Source of the DNA: Marinovum sp048263515
GTDB taxonomy: Bacteria > Pseudomonadota > Alphaproteobacteria > Rhodobacterales > Rhodobacteraceae
Direction of reading: 5' to 3'
Assembly (NCBI RefSeq): GCF_048263515.1
Contig: NZ_JBLXEC010000002.1
Location: 186,001 to 250,000 of the forward strand
Length of the DNA: 64,000 nt
Within the stretch, counting starts at the first letter, position 1, and each line of letters opens with the position of its first letter. The translations under genes were made by a program, and so were the position numbers. The notes under the pieces were generated by a model. The model was given only the letters and a program-made list of their open reading frames with translations. It was not told the DNA's origin and did no database searches. Shown piece after piece: positions 1 to 7,840 of the stretch.

Positions 1-31
1 GCTGGGCGCCTGGCTGAAGGACATGCAATGA
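1..31 (+). CDS. C-terminal tail of an upstream gene (partial)
   Basis: A reading frame enters from the left edge and ends with residues LGAWLKDMQ before a TGA at 29-31. That stop overlaps the ATG of the next gene as ATGA, the usual mark of translational coupling. Only nine residues are visible, so the product cannot be identified. The overlap suggests it is co-transcribed with the PLP dehydratase that follows. Confidence 0.5.
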   Translation, partial: LGAWLKDMQ

Positions 32-999
32 ATATCGAGATGATCGAGGCAGCCTACGGGCGGATTTCCGGCGTGGTTCGCCGCACGCCGCTGCTGAACG
101 CGCCGCTGCTGGACGAGATCGCCGGCCGCCGGGTGCTGGTGAAGCCCGAATGTCTGCAGCTCACCGGCAGCTTCAAGTTCCGGGGCGGCATGTCGGCGCT
201 CTCGGCGCTGGAGCCGGAGGCACGGGCGCGCGGCGTCATCGCATTTTCCTCGGGCAACCACGCCCAGGGCGTGGCGCTGGCGGCGCAGCGCTTCGGCGTG
301 CCGGCGGTAATCATCATGCCCGCCGATGCCCCCGAGATGAAGATTGCCAACACGCGGGCCTATGGCGCCGAGGTAGTGCTGTACGACCGCGCCGCCGGTG
401 TCGACCGCGAGGAGCTGGGCGCCGGCATCGCGGAGGAACGCGGCCTGACGCTGGTGCGCCCCTTCGACGAGCCGCAGGTGATCGCCGGGCAGGGGACCTG
501 CGGGCTCGAGATCGCCCAGCAGGCGGCAGAACTGGGCGTGACCGAGGGTGATGTGCTGGCCTGCTGCGGCGGCGGCGGGCTGACCTCTGGCATCGCTTTG
601 GCGCTCGAGGCTCACGCGCCCGGAATGCGCGCCCGCTCGGTCGAGCCCGAGGGTTATGACGATGCGGCCCGCTCGCTGGTCTCGGGCCGGCGCGAGCGCA
701 ATGCCACCGAGGCCGGCGGGCTCTGCGATGCCATCCTCACCCCCAGCCCGGGCGAGATCACCTTTCCGATCATGCAGCGGCTCTGCGGTCCCGGCCTCGT
801 GGTCAGCGACGACGAGGTGCTGCGCGCCATGGCGCTGGCCTTCTCCCATCTGAAGCTGGTCGCCGAGCCGGGCGGTGCGGTGGCCCTGGCGGCGGCACTG
901 TTCCACGGTGCGGAGTTGGAAGGCGACACGGTAATCGCCACGATCTCCGGCGGCAATGTCGACGCCGGGGTTTTCGCCAAGGCTCTGGCCCACGCCTGA
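28..999 (+). CDS. Threonine/serine dehydratase-like PLP enzyme
   Basis: This 323-residue fold-type II PLP protein belongs to the threonine dehydratase/serine racemase family. The lysine that would bind PLP is in SFKFRG (about K50). The substrate loop SGNHAQG follows near residue 77, and the phosphate-binding CCGGGGLTSG near residue 180. It lacks the C-terminal ACT-type regulatory domain of biosynthetic IlvA, so it is a catabolic-type enzyme expected to deaminate a hydroxyamino acid to a 2-oxo acid and ammonia. The start overlaps the preceding stop by 4 nt. The substrate is not determined by sequence: threonine, serine, 3-hydroxyaspartate and ectoine-derived compounds are all handled by relatives. 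Confidence 0.85.
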   Translation: MNIEMIEAAYGRISGVVRRTPLLNAPLLDEIAGRRVLVKPECLQLTGSFKFRGGMSALSALEPEARARGVIAFSSGNHAQGVALAAQRFGVPAVIIMPADAPEMKIANTRAYGAEVVLYDRAAGVDREELGAGIAEERGLTLVRPFDEPQVIAGQGTCGLEIAQQAAELGVTEGDVLACCGGGGLTSGIALALEAHAPGMRARSVEPEGYDDAARSLVSGRRERNATEAGGLCDAILTPSPGEITFPIMQRLCGPGLVVSDDEVLRAMALAFSHLKLVAEPGGAVALAAALFHGAELEGDTVIATISGGNVDAGVFAKALAHA

Positions 1000-1063
1000 A
1001 CGCCACGCGCGGCGGGGGCCAACCTCCGCCGCGAACCACAAACGCCAGACCAAGGAGACCCCC

Positions 1064-1855
1064 ACGCGCCGCCTGATTGACGCCAACGGCATTGGACTGC
1101 ATGTCGCCGACGACGGCCCGCGCGACGGGCCGCCGGTGGTCTTTGCCCATGCCCTGGGCTGCGACCTGCGGATCTGGGACGGCGTGCTGCCGCATCTGCC
1201 GCCGGGCCTGCGGCTGATCCGCTATGACAGCCGCGGCCACGGTCTCTCGGATTGTCCGGCCGGGCCCTATGCCATGGGCGCGCTGGTGCGCGATGCCGAG
1301 GCGCTGCTCGACGCGCTGGAGCTGCGCGACGCGGTGTTCGTCGGCCTGTCGATCGGCGGGCTGGTGGCGCAGGGGCTGGCGGTCAAGCGGCTCGACCTTC
1401 TGCGCGCCATCGTGCTGTCCTGCACCGCCGCCAAGATCGGCACGCCCGCGCTCTGGCAGGAGCGGATCGAGATGGTGAAATCCGGCGGGCCGGGGGCGCT
1501 TCTGGACGGGCTGATGCCGCGTTGGTTCACCAAAGGCTTTCGCGATGGTCCCGAGGCGCGGATGGCCCGCAACATGGTCGCTCGCCAGCCCGCCGAGGGC
1601 TACGCCGGCTGCTGCGCCGCGATCTCGGGCACCGATTTCTACACGCCGACCTCGGGACTGCGGCTGCCCTGTCTGGGCATTGCCGCCAGCGAGGATGGCT
1701 CGACCCCGCCGGACCTGGTGCGCGAGACCATCGACCTGATCCCCGGCGCGCGCTTCGAGTTGATGCGCCGCGCCGGTCACATGGCGCCGGTGGAACAGCC
1801 CGAGGCCTTTGCCGCGCTGCTGAGCGAGTTCCTGCGCGACATCGGCCATGTCTGA
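1064..1855 (+). CDS. pcaD: 3-oxoadipate enol-lactonase-like alpha/beta hydrolase
   Basis: An alpha/beta hydrolase close to PcaD, which opens 3-oxoadipate enol-lactone in the beta-ketoadipate pathway. The protein begins RRLIDANGIGLHVADDG, the usual PcaD N-terminus. It has the nucleophile elbow GLSIGG and a C-terminal catalytic histidine in RAGHMAPVEQPEAF. No ATG, GTG or TTG lies near that N-terminus. An ATG-initiated frame at 956 would begin inside the upstream gene with a non-homologous 36-residue leader. AAGGAG at 1052-1057 sits 6 nt before an in-frame ACG at 1064, so I place the start there as a rare non-canonical codon. No other pca genes are visible, so the true lactone substrate is uncertain. 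Confidence 0.72.
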   Translation, partial: TRRLIDANGIGLHVADDGPRDGPPVVFAHALGCDLRIWDGVLPHLPPGLRLIRYDSRGHGLSDCPAGPYAMGALVRDAEALLDALELRDAVFVGLSIGGLVAQGLAVKRLDLLRAIVLSCTAAKIGTPALWQERIEMVKSGGPGALLDGLMPRWFTKGFRDGPEARMARNMVARQPAEGYAGCCAAISGTDFYTPTSGLRLPCLGIAASEDGSTPPDLVRETIDLIPGARFELMRRAGHMAPVEQPEAFAALLSEFLRDIGHV

Positions 1856-2570
1856 GCCGGTGTCGGACATCCTGTTGATCCACGGCTCTGGCCACGGCGC
1901 CTGGTGTTTCGAGCCGCTGATCGGTAAGTTGCAGGCTTTGGGGCATAGCGCCCGCGCCATCGATTTGCCGGGGGCGGGCGACGATCCGACGCCGCCTGCC
2001 GAGGTGACGCTGGCACGCTATGCCGAGGCGATCTGCGCCGCCCTCGGGCGCAACACCCTGCTGCTCGGCCATTCCGCCGCCGGCTATGCCATCACCGCTG
2101 CCGCCGAGCGCGCGCCGGAGCGGATCGCGCGGCTGGTCTATCTCTGCGCCTATGTGCCAGAGCCCGGCCGCAGCATGCTTGACCTGATGCGCGATGCGCC
2201 GCGCCGGCCGCTGCACGGCAGGCTGACCAAGAGCGACGACGGGCTGTGCTACAGCGCCCCGGCGGAGGTGGCGGAGGAGTGCTTCTACCACGATTGCACC
2301 GAGGCGCAGCGCGCCTTTGCGATCCCGCGACTCTCTCCGCAACCGATCGCGCCGCAAGCGGAAGTCGTAAACCTGAGCAAAGTCTCGCAATCCCTGCCGC
2401 GCAGCTACATCCTCTGCCGGGACGACCGGACCATTCCGCCGGAGCATCAGGCGGCGATGACGGCCGGCTGGCCCCGCGCCGATGTGCACGAGCTCGCCAG
2501 CGGCCATTCGCCTTTCCTGTCGATGCCGGCGGAACTGGCCGCCCTGATCGACCGGCTGGCGCGGCAATGA
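1848..2570 (+). CDS. Alpha/beta hydrolase, plant-esterase-like family
   Basis: A 240-residue alpha/beta hydrolase whose reading frame overlaps the preceding hydrolase by 8 nt, implying coupling. It begins with the oxyanion region LLIHGSGHGAWCF. The serine nucleophile is in LLGHSAAGYA and the catalytic histidine in ASGHSPFLSMPAEL. This pattern is typical of the methyl-esterase/hydroxynitrile-lyase-like subfamily. No lid domain or secretion signal is seen, so it is cytoplasmic. Substrate unknown; its position after a lactonase and before an alcohol dehydrogenase suggests ester or lactone catabolism. Confidence 0.8.
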   Translation: MSEPVSDILLIHGSGHGAWCFEPLIGKLQALGHSARAIDLPGAGDDPTPPAEVTLARYAEAICAALGRNTLLLGHSAAGYAITAAAERAPERIARLVYLCAYVPEPGRSMLDLMRDAPRRPLHGRLTKSDDGLCYSAPAEVAEECFYHDCTEAQRAFAIPRLSPQPIAPQAEVVNLSKVSQSLPRSYILCRDDRTIPPEHQAAMTAGWPRADVHELASGHSPFLSMPAELAALIDRLARQ

Positions 2571-2658
2571 CCTGACGTCACGGCGGGGCGAGACGGAATT
2601 TCCGGCTTTCCACCGCCGCCCCGGTTTGCTTGGGTGAGGGCAACCAAGGAGGTGGGAC

Positions 2659-3753
2659 ATGCCGCAAATCAAAGCCGCCGTGCTGCGGGCCTTCGGGGCG
2701 CCGCTGGCGATCGAAGAGGTCACCCTGCGCGCCCCCGAGGCCGGCGAGATCGAGGTCACGCTCGACGCCGTGGCGATCTGCCATTCCGACATCTCCTTTG
2801 CCGAGGGCGGCTGGGGCGGGGCGCTGCCGGCGGTCTATGGCCACGAGGCGGCGGGCCGGGTGTCGAAGCTCGGCGCCGGTGTCACCGGGCTGGCCGAGGG
2901 CGACTTCGTCGTCGTCACCCTGATCAAGCCCTGCGGCACCTGTCCGAGCTGCGGCTCCGGCAAGCCGACGATCTGCGAGACGCCGACTATCGAGCCGCCC
3001 AAACTCACCGATTCCGAGGGCACGGCGCTGACGGCGGCGATGAACTGTGGCGCCTTTGCCGAGCGGGTGGTGGTCAGCGCCTCGCAGGTGGTGCGGCTGC
3101 CCGATGACCTCCCGGCCGAGAGCGCGGCACTGCTGGCCTGCGGCGTCATCACCGGTGTCGGCGCGGTGATCAACGCCGGGCGTCTGCGCGCCGGCGAGGA
3201 CGTGGTGGTGATCGGCGCCGGCGGTGTCGGGCTCAATGCCATTCAGGGCGCGCGCATTGCCGGGGCGCGGCGGATCGTGGCCGTCGACATGAGCGAGCAA
3301 AAGCTCGCAATGGCGTGCGACTTCGGCGCCACCCATGGCGTTCTGGCCACCTCGGAGGCGCCCTGGAAGGACGCGATGAAGGCTTTGGACGGACGCGGCG
3401 CCGACGTGGTGGCGGTGACCGTCGGGGCGATCCGGGCCTATGACGATGCGCAGCGCTATCTCGGCTGGGGCGGGCGGATGATCATGGTCGGCATGCCGCA
3501 CACCGGCGCCATGGCGCAATACGAACCGGTGGTGAATGCCTTCATGGGCTCGTCGATGGTCGGGTCCAAGATGGGCGACGTGGTGATCAGCCGCGATATT
3601 CCCTGGATGGCCGATCTCTATCGGCAGGGACGGCTCAAGCTCGACGAACTGGTTTCGGGCCGCTGGCGGCTCGACCAGATCAACGAGGCCATCGCCGACA
3701 CCAAGTCCGGCGCGGCGCGGCGCAACGTCATCCTGTTCAATCAAGACCCCTGA
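2659..3753 (+). CDS. Zinc-dependent alcohol dehydrogenase (MDR family)
   Basis: A 364-residue medium-chain dehydrogenase. The catalytic zinc site is CHSD (residue 37), GHEAAG (about 62) and the LLACGVITG cysteine (about 160). A four-cysteine structural zinc lobe runs CGTCPSCGSGKPTIC (about 93-107). The Rossmann motif VIGAGGVGLNAI (about 180) precedes DM, consistent with NAD as cofactor. A strong AAGGAGG Shine-Dalgarno precedes the ATG. It probably oxidises an alcohol formed within the catabolic run, but the substrate cannot be read from sequence. The 3' end overlaps the convergent GNAT gene by 13 nt. Confidence 0.88.
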   Translation: MPQIKAAVLRAFGAPLAIEEVTLRAPEAGEIEVTLDAVAICHSDISFAEGGWGGALPAVYGHEAAGRVSKLGAGVTGLAEGDFVVVTLIKPCGTCPSCGSGKPTICETPTIEPPKLTDSEGTALTAAMNCGAFAERVVVSASQVVRLPDDLPAESAALLACGVITGVGAVINAGRLRAGEDVVVIGAGGVGLNAIQGARIAGARRIVAVDMSEQKLAMACDFGATHGVLATSEAPWKDAMKALDGRGADVVAVTVGAIRAYDDAQRYLGWGGRMIMVGMPHTGAMAQYEPVVNAFMGSSMVGSKMGDVVISRDIPWMADLYRQGRLKLDELVSGRWRLDQINEAIADTKSGAARRNVILFNQDP

Positions 3754-4178
3754 TCGAGGTCGAAAGCGCCATCCCACGCGAACCCGACAAACACCTGCTC
3801 CTCGCCCCTGAGCTTCCGGTAGAGCGCCAGTGCCGGCGCATTGTCGGGCTCGGTGCCGAGCCAGACGCCCCGGCAGCCGATGCCGCGCACATGGGCAATC
3901 AGCGTCCGGGTCACCATCCGCGCCAGCCCCTGTCGGCGATGGCTCTCTCGGGTGCCCACTTCGTTGACGAAGAAGGCGGGGGGCTTGTCGGGGTGCAGAA
4001 GCACGGTGCCGGAGGCGAAACTCAGGATGTCACCGCCAGCGATCGCCGCCACGATAACGTGGCCGGGGTCCTGCAGAAAGGCCAGCGCCTGATCGGGGCG
4101 GATCGGATGATCGAACAGCCCCGGGGTGACATTCCGCAAGAGCGCGATATCTTGCGCGCCAAGAACACGAAGCTGCAT
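3741..4178 (-). CDS. GNAT family N-acetyltransferase
   Basis: A 145-residue acetyltransferase of the AAC(6')-type GNAT branch. The acetyl-CoA-binding motif is RRQGLARMVTRTLI, followed by GCRGVWLGTEPDNAPALALY, a classic GNAT motif A/B arrangement. The start MQLRVLGAQD is at 4178; the longer open frame upstream has no family resemblance. It is the only minus-strand gene in this run and its end overlaps the dehydrogenase. The acyl acceptor is unknown; resemblance to aminoglycoside acetyltransferases does not by itself indicate drug resistance. Confidence 0.8.
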   Translation of the reverse strand: MQLRVLGAQDIALLRNVTPGLFDHPIRPDQALAFLQDPGHVIVAAIAGGDILSFASGTVLLHPDKPPAFFVNEVGTRESHRRQGLARMVTRTLIAHVRGIGCRGVWLGTEPDNAPALALYRKLRGEEQVFVGFAWDGAFDLDQGS

Positions 4179-4205
4179 CAACCTTCCCCCAATTGAGAGC
4201 CTGCC

Positions 4206-5438
4206 ATGAAACTCGCCGATCTCGACGTGATTGTCACCGCCCCGCCGGCGCCGGGCTGGGGCGGGCGCTACTGGATTCTCGTCAAGGTGACGACCGCCTG
4301 CGGGATCACCGGCTGGGGCGAATGCTACGCCGCCTCGGTCGGACCCAAGGCAATGGAATCGGTGATCCGCGATGTCTTCGAGCGGCACATGGCCGGCGAC
4401 AGCCCCGAGAATGTCGAGCGGATGTTCCGCCGGGCCTATTCCTCGGGCTTCACCCAGCGGCCCGACCTGACGGTGATGGGGGCCTTCTCGGGCCTCGAGA
4501 TCGCCTGCTGGGACATCCTCGGCAAGGCGCGGGAGCGGCCGGTCTGGGCGCTGCTGGGCGGGATGATGAACGAACGGCTGCGGGCCTATTCCTACCTCTA
4601 TCCGCTGGACAGGCACCCTCTACCGGACTTCTGGGTCTCGCCCGAGATGGCGGCGGAAAGCGCGCTCGATCTGGTGGCGCGGGGCTACACGGCGGTCAAG
4701 TTCGACCCGGCCGGGCCCTACACCATGCGCGGCGGGCATCAGCCGGCGCTGAGCGACATCTCGATGTCGATGAGCTTCTGCGAGGCGATCCGAGAGGCGG
4801 TGGGCGACCGCGCCGACCTGCTGTTCGGCACCCATGGCCAGTTCAGCACCGGCGGCGCGATCCGGCTGGGGCAGGCAATCGAGGCCTACCAGCCGCTGTG
4901 GTACGAAGAGCCGATCCCGCCGGACAACCTGCTGGAGTTCCGCAAGGTGGCCGAGGCGGTGCGCATCCCGCTGGCCACCGGCGAACGGCTGACCACCCGG
5001 GCCGAGTTCGGCACGGTCCTGCAGACCGGCGGGGCCGCGATCCTGCAGCCGGCGCTGGGCCGCTCCGGCGGGCTCTGGGAGACGCGCAAGATCGCCGCAC
5101 TGGCCGAGCATTTCAACGCCCAGGTGGCGCCGCATCTCTATGCCGGGCCGGTGGAATGGGCGGCCAACATCCATCTTGCCGCGACGATCCCCAACCTGCT
5201 GATGATCGAGACCATCGAGACGCCTTTCCACAACGACCTGATCGGCGGTGCGCTGACGGTGGAGGGGGGCTTTGTCACGCCACCCACGACCCCCGGCCTC
5301 GGCATCGAGGTCGACGAGGCGCTGGCGCGGGCGCATCCCTACGAGGGCGACGGGCTGCACCTGGAGATGCAGGAGGCGCCCTGCGACTATGTGGCGGGCA
5401 ATGTCTTTGCCGGCGGCGCGCCGCCGCGGCAAAGCTGA
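4206..5438 (+). CDS. Mandelate racemase/muconate lactonizing enzyme family protein
   Basis: A 410-residue enolase-superfamily protein. The capping domain fills the first 130 residues; the barrel then carries VKFDP, WYEEPIPPDN, ATGER and APHLYAGP. Family members abstract a proton alpha to a carboxylate in sugar-acid dehydration or lactone cycloisomerisation. The EEP and GER glutamates that bind Mg2+ are present. Where the galactonate-dehydratase branch has DFHGR, this protein has GTHGQF, so the histidine is kept but the first metal-binding aspartate is glycine. The QPD motif also reads QPA. It may be an altered-chemistry subgroup rather than a standard dehydratase. Confidence 0.82.
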   Translation: MKLADLDVIVTAPPAPGWGGRYWILVKVTTACGITGWGECYAASVGPKAMESVIRDVFERHMAGDSPENVERMFRRAYSSGFTQRPDLTVMGAFSGLEIACWDILGKARERPVWALLGGMMNERLRAYSYLYPLDRHPLPDFWVSPEMAAESALDLVARGYTAVKFDPAGPYTMRGGHQPALSDISMSMSFCEAIREAVGDRADLLFGTHGQFSTGGAIRLGQAIEAYQPLWYEEPIPPDNLLEFRKVAEAVRIPLATGERLTTRAEFGTVLQTGGAAILQPALGRSGGLWETRKIAALAEHFNAQVAPHLYAGPVEWAANIHLAATIPNLLMIETIETPFHNDLIGGALTVEGGFVTPPTTPGLGIEVDEALARAHPYEGDGLHLEMQEAPCDYVAGNVFAGGAPPRQS

Positions 5439-5486
5439 TTGCCGCAAGGTCAATTGGCGTGATAGCCTGAAACCGCCCATATTGTT

Positions 5487-5819
5487 TTGCCACTGCACGA
5501 TCGCAAGAGTGACCCTTTGCTAGACCCGACCCCGACAGACATGGCCGACAGCGCCAAGGCCGCCGCAGGGTATCTCAAGACCCTGGCGCATGAAGGACGG
5601 CTGATGATCCTCTGCCATCTCGGCCAGGGGGAAATGTCGGTCGGTGCGCTGGAAGAGTCGCTGGGCATGCGCCAGGCGGCGGTCAGCCAGATGCTGGCGC
5701 GGCTGCGCGACGAGGGGCTGGTGGTCACCCGGCGCGAGGGCAAGACGGTCTATTACTCGCTGGCGGACGAGCGGACCCAGCGGATGATCGGCCTGCTCTA
5801 CGAATATTACTGCAGCTAG
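5487..5819 (+). CDS. ArsR-family regulator, SqrR/BigR-like
   Basis: A 110-residue winged-helix repressor of the ArsR family. The helix-turn-helix is MSVGALEESLGMRQAAVSQM and the wing VTRREGKTVYY. There is no CxC metal site. Two cysteines are present, C43 in MILCHL and C109 in YYCS, 66 residues apart. That equals the spacing of the C41/C107 sulfane-sulfur pair described for SqrR of Rhodobacter capsulatus. No sulfide:quinone reductase gene is adjacent, so the target is unknown. The 3' end overlaps the convergent unknown gene by 4 nt. M19 (5541) is an alternative start. Confidence 0.85.
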   Translation: MPLHDRKSDPLLDPTPTDMADSAKAAAGYLKTLAHEGRLMILCHLGQGEMSVGALEESLGMRQAAVSQMLARLRDEGLVVTRREGKTVYYSLADERTQRMIGLLYEYYCS

Positions 5820-6967
5820 TCTTCGCGCCAGAGGCCGAAGGCCGGGCTGAAATCGCCCTCGGCCAATGCGGCCAGCGGCAGGCAGATTTCCAATGCATCG
5901 GCGCCCCAGTCCCAGCCCGCCTGCGGCAGGCTCGGCAGGCGCAGAAGCACCGCGATCGGGCCGTTGCCGGTGCGGCGGATGTCGCCGATGGCCACCGGGG
6001 CGGGGGCCTTCTGCCGTTCGAGGTGCGCCGCCCAATGGGCGCGCGCGGCGGCGGGAAGGGTTTCCGGCGCGCTCTGCATCAGGCTGCAGGCGCGGCGGGT
6101 CAGGGTGCCCTGCCAGTCCTCGGCCCAGGTGCTGCCCGGCGTGCCCTCGGCGGCGCGGGCGGACCGGTCGGCCGGCACGTTGCGCTGGTAGATGCGCAGC
6201 GGCTCTGGCGCGCCGGGGGCGGCGGGAATATCCGGAGCCGGTTCGGTCAGGAAGAACGGCAGATCGACATGCGACAGCGCCGCGGCGATCAGCGGCATCG
6301 CCTCGGGCGGCAGATCACCCTGCAGCCGTTCAAGCGATTCGAACAGCCGGTCGAGCACCGATTGCGCGGTGGCGATGTCCCTGCGGCCGGTGATGAAGAT
6401 GCCGGGGTTGGCAATCGCGCGCGGCGCCGGGGTGGGCGCGGGGCGGCTGCGCAGCATGCGGCCCCAGATGCCGTTGCTGCCGGCAGGCTCCGGCGCGCTG
6501 GGCCTGCTCTCGGCCTCCAGCCGGTCGAGCACCGCGGCGGACTCGGCCAGCACGCCGCAGATACGTCCCAGCAGTTCGAGCGCCGTCGGCAGGTCGATGG
6601 GCTGCGAGGCGGGCTTGGTCAGGTCATAGGCCTGGACCGCGGTGATCACCTCGGCGGCCAGCGGCGAGGGCGTCAGCCGCCAGAGCGGCGCCGGCGACTG
6701 CATCGGGCCCCGGGCGGCGGCGCTGTAGAACACCAGCGGCTCGCCCCTTGCATCGAGCGACAGGCGCAGCCAGCCGCGGCGCGGGCCGTAGCCGCGCCAG
6801 ATCGTTTCGGGCAGGGCGCTGAGGTCGATCTCGGCCGAGAGCCGCGGTGCGGCCTCGGCGTTGGCCGCAGGTTGGGCGCGGACCCAGCCGACGCTGTCGG
6901 CAGGCGTGCCCGACACCGGGTGCAGCCAGATGATCTCGTCCGCGAGCGCGCGCGCCTGCTGTTCCAT
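5816..6967 (-). CDS. Unknown 383-residue protein downstream of imuA-like gene
   Basis: I do not recognise this protein. It is 383 residues, soluble by inspection, rich in Ala, Pro and Leu, with no signal peptide. The N-terminal 130 residues look globular. A middle part carries a low-complexity Pro/Ala linker (about 155-190), followed by IFITGRRDIATAQSVLDRLF. The C-terminus has WGADALEICLPLAAL. A good Shine-Dalgarno (AGAAGGAGA) precedes the ATG. It begins 67 nt after the ImuA-like gene on the same strand, so it may be read from the same LexA-controlled promoter. It is not an ImuB polymerase: no Y-family motifs are present. Confidence 0.7.
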   Translation of the reverse strand: MEQQARALADEIIWLHPVSGTPADSVGWVRAQPAANAEAAPRLSAEIDLSALPETIWRGYGPRRGWLRLSLDARGEPLVFYSAAARGPMQSPAPLWRLTPSPLAAEVITAVQAYDLTKPASQPIDLPTALELLGRICGVLAESAAVLDRLEAESRPSAPEPAGSNGIWGRMLRSRPAPTPAPRAIANPGIFITGRRDIATAQSVLDRLFESLERLQGDLPPEAMPLIAAALSHVDLPFFLTEPAPDIPAAPGAPEPLRIYQRNVPADRSARAAEGTPGSTWAEDWQGTLTRRACSLMQSAPETLPAAARAHWAAHLERQKAPAPVAIGDIRRTGNGPIAVLLRLPSLPQAGWDWGADALEICLPLAALAEGDFSPAFGLWRED

Positions 6968-7034
6968 GTGGGTCTCCTTCTGACCCTCTGGTTAACCAGC
7001 CGATTGCGGAGGAATTGCGGCGCTCACAGGGCAA

Positions 7035-7658
7035 TCAGGCGGGCAGGGGCGCCAGCTCCGGCCCGGCCTGGCCCAGCCGCACCTGCCAGTCGCGCCGCGG
7101 CGCGGTGCGCGCCCTGAGCCGGGTGAGCCGCCAGCCCGGTACCTCCGGCGCATGCGCGGGATCGAGCCGCCAGCGGCTCTCGACGCCGGGGGCACCGCCC
7201 TCGCGCCCCGGTGTCAGCAGGAGCCCCAGCGGCCGGCCGCCCAGCACCTCGGCCCCGGTCTCGGCCGCGAGGTGCAGCCGCCGCACCTGGGTCAGCCCCG
7301 GCAGGCCCGGCAGATCGCCGACCACCAGCGGCGCCGCGCCGGAGCGCAACACCTCTTCCAGGGTCCAGAGGATGTCCTCGGGGCGGGTGGGGTGCACGAA
7401 GACGAAACGCTCGGGCGCGCAGAGCCTGGCGAGGCCGGGGGCAAAGAGCGCATCCTTCTCCCAGGCCGGCGCCACCCAGATCACCGGGCCGGGCCCCGCC
7501 GCCTGCACCGCGCCTGCCACCCAGGCCGCCAGGGTGCGCCGCGCCAGGCCGCAGAACTCGTGCACCCGCATCTGCGTCAGCGACAGCTCGCCCGTCACCG
7601 ACAGGGCGGGGCGCGCGGCCTGCGGCGCGCGCGTGAGGAGGGTGTGGTGACGACTCAT
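7035..7658 (-). CDS. ImuA-like SOS/translesion synthesis protein
   Basis: A 207-residue protein resembling ImuA, the RecA-like accessory factor of the ImuA-ImuB-DnaE2 mutasome. Recognisable blocks are MRVHEFCGLARRTLAAWVAG, FVFVHPTRPEDILWTLEEVL, LTQVRRLHLAAETGAEV and a C-terminal W-R-rich tail. As in that family, no Walker A motif is present. A LexA-type box (7674-7688) lies 15 nt upstream of its ATG, which independently supports an SOS role. No imuB or dnaE2 is adjacent; the next gene is an unknown 383-residue protein. Confidence 0.72.
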   Translation of the reverse strand: MSRHHTLLTRAPQAARPALSVTGELSLTQMRVHEFCGLARRTLAAWVAGAVQAAGPGPVIWVAPAWEKDALFAPGLARLCAPERFVFVHPTRPEDILWTLEEVLRSGAAPLVVGDLPGLPGLTQVRRLHLAAETGAEVLGGRPLGLLLTPGREGGAPGVESRWRLDPAHAPEVPGWRLTRLRARTAPRRDWQVRLGQAGPELAPLPA

Positions 7659-7673
7659 GCGGACAGTGTAGAT

Positions 7674-7688
7674 GTTCGTGCTCTGTTC
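7674..7688 (-). promoter_or_regulatory. LexA box (GTTCN7GTTC) of the imuA-like gene
   Basis: Plus-strand GTTC-N7-GTTC matches the alphaproteobacterial LexA operator; on the minus strand it reads GAACAGAGCACGAAC. TTGAGA (-35-like) overlaps its upstream end, and TACACT (-10-like) follows 16 nt later, only 6 nt before the ATG. LexA binding would block this promoter, and the transcript may be nearly leaderless. The flanks are shared with the box at 21481. Confidence 0.8.
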
Positions 7689-7709
7689 TCAAGAGGTGCC
7701 GCGCAGGGC

Positions 7710-7756
7710 AGACCGGGGGATGGCGTATTTTTGCAAGAGAAGAAGCAGGGGGGAGG
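7710..7756. repeat. Dispersed ATTTTTGCAAGAGAAGAAG intergenic repeat, partial copy
   Basis: The stretch around GTATTTTTGCAAGAGAAGAA is a partial member of the dispersed element also found near 9.68, 25.74, 33.38, 46.25 and 53.30 kb. Here the G-rich block follows the A-rich core. It lies between the divergent imuA-like and aldo-keto reductase genes. Confidence 0.5.
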
Positions 7757-7840
7757 GGCAATGAAAAGCCGTCGCTTCCGGGGTTTAACTTTCTGCTTCG
7801 CGCGTTAGGTTCCGCCGCAACTGACAAGGGGACCTGAACC

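Noticed and set aside
956..1063. ATG at 956 as the enol-lactonase start
   Set aside because: It would give a 36-residue leader read from the end of the dehydratase gene, with no ribosome site and no family match.
7761..7808. 15-codon frame MKSRRFRGLTFCFAR with a GGGGAGGGG upstream
   Set aside because: The purine run is part of the dispersed repeat and the frame ends just before the aldo-keto reductase leader; no independent support.
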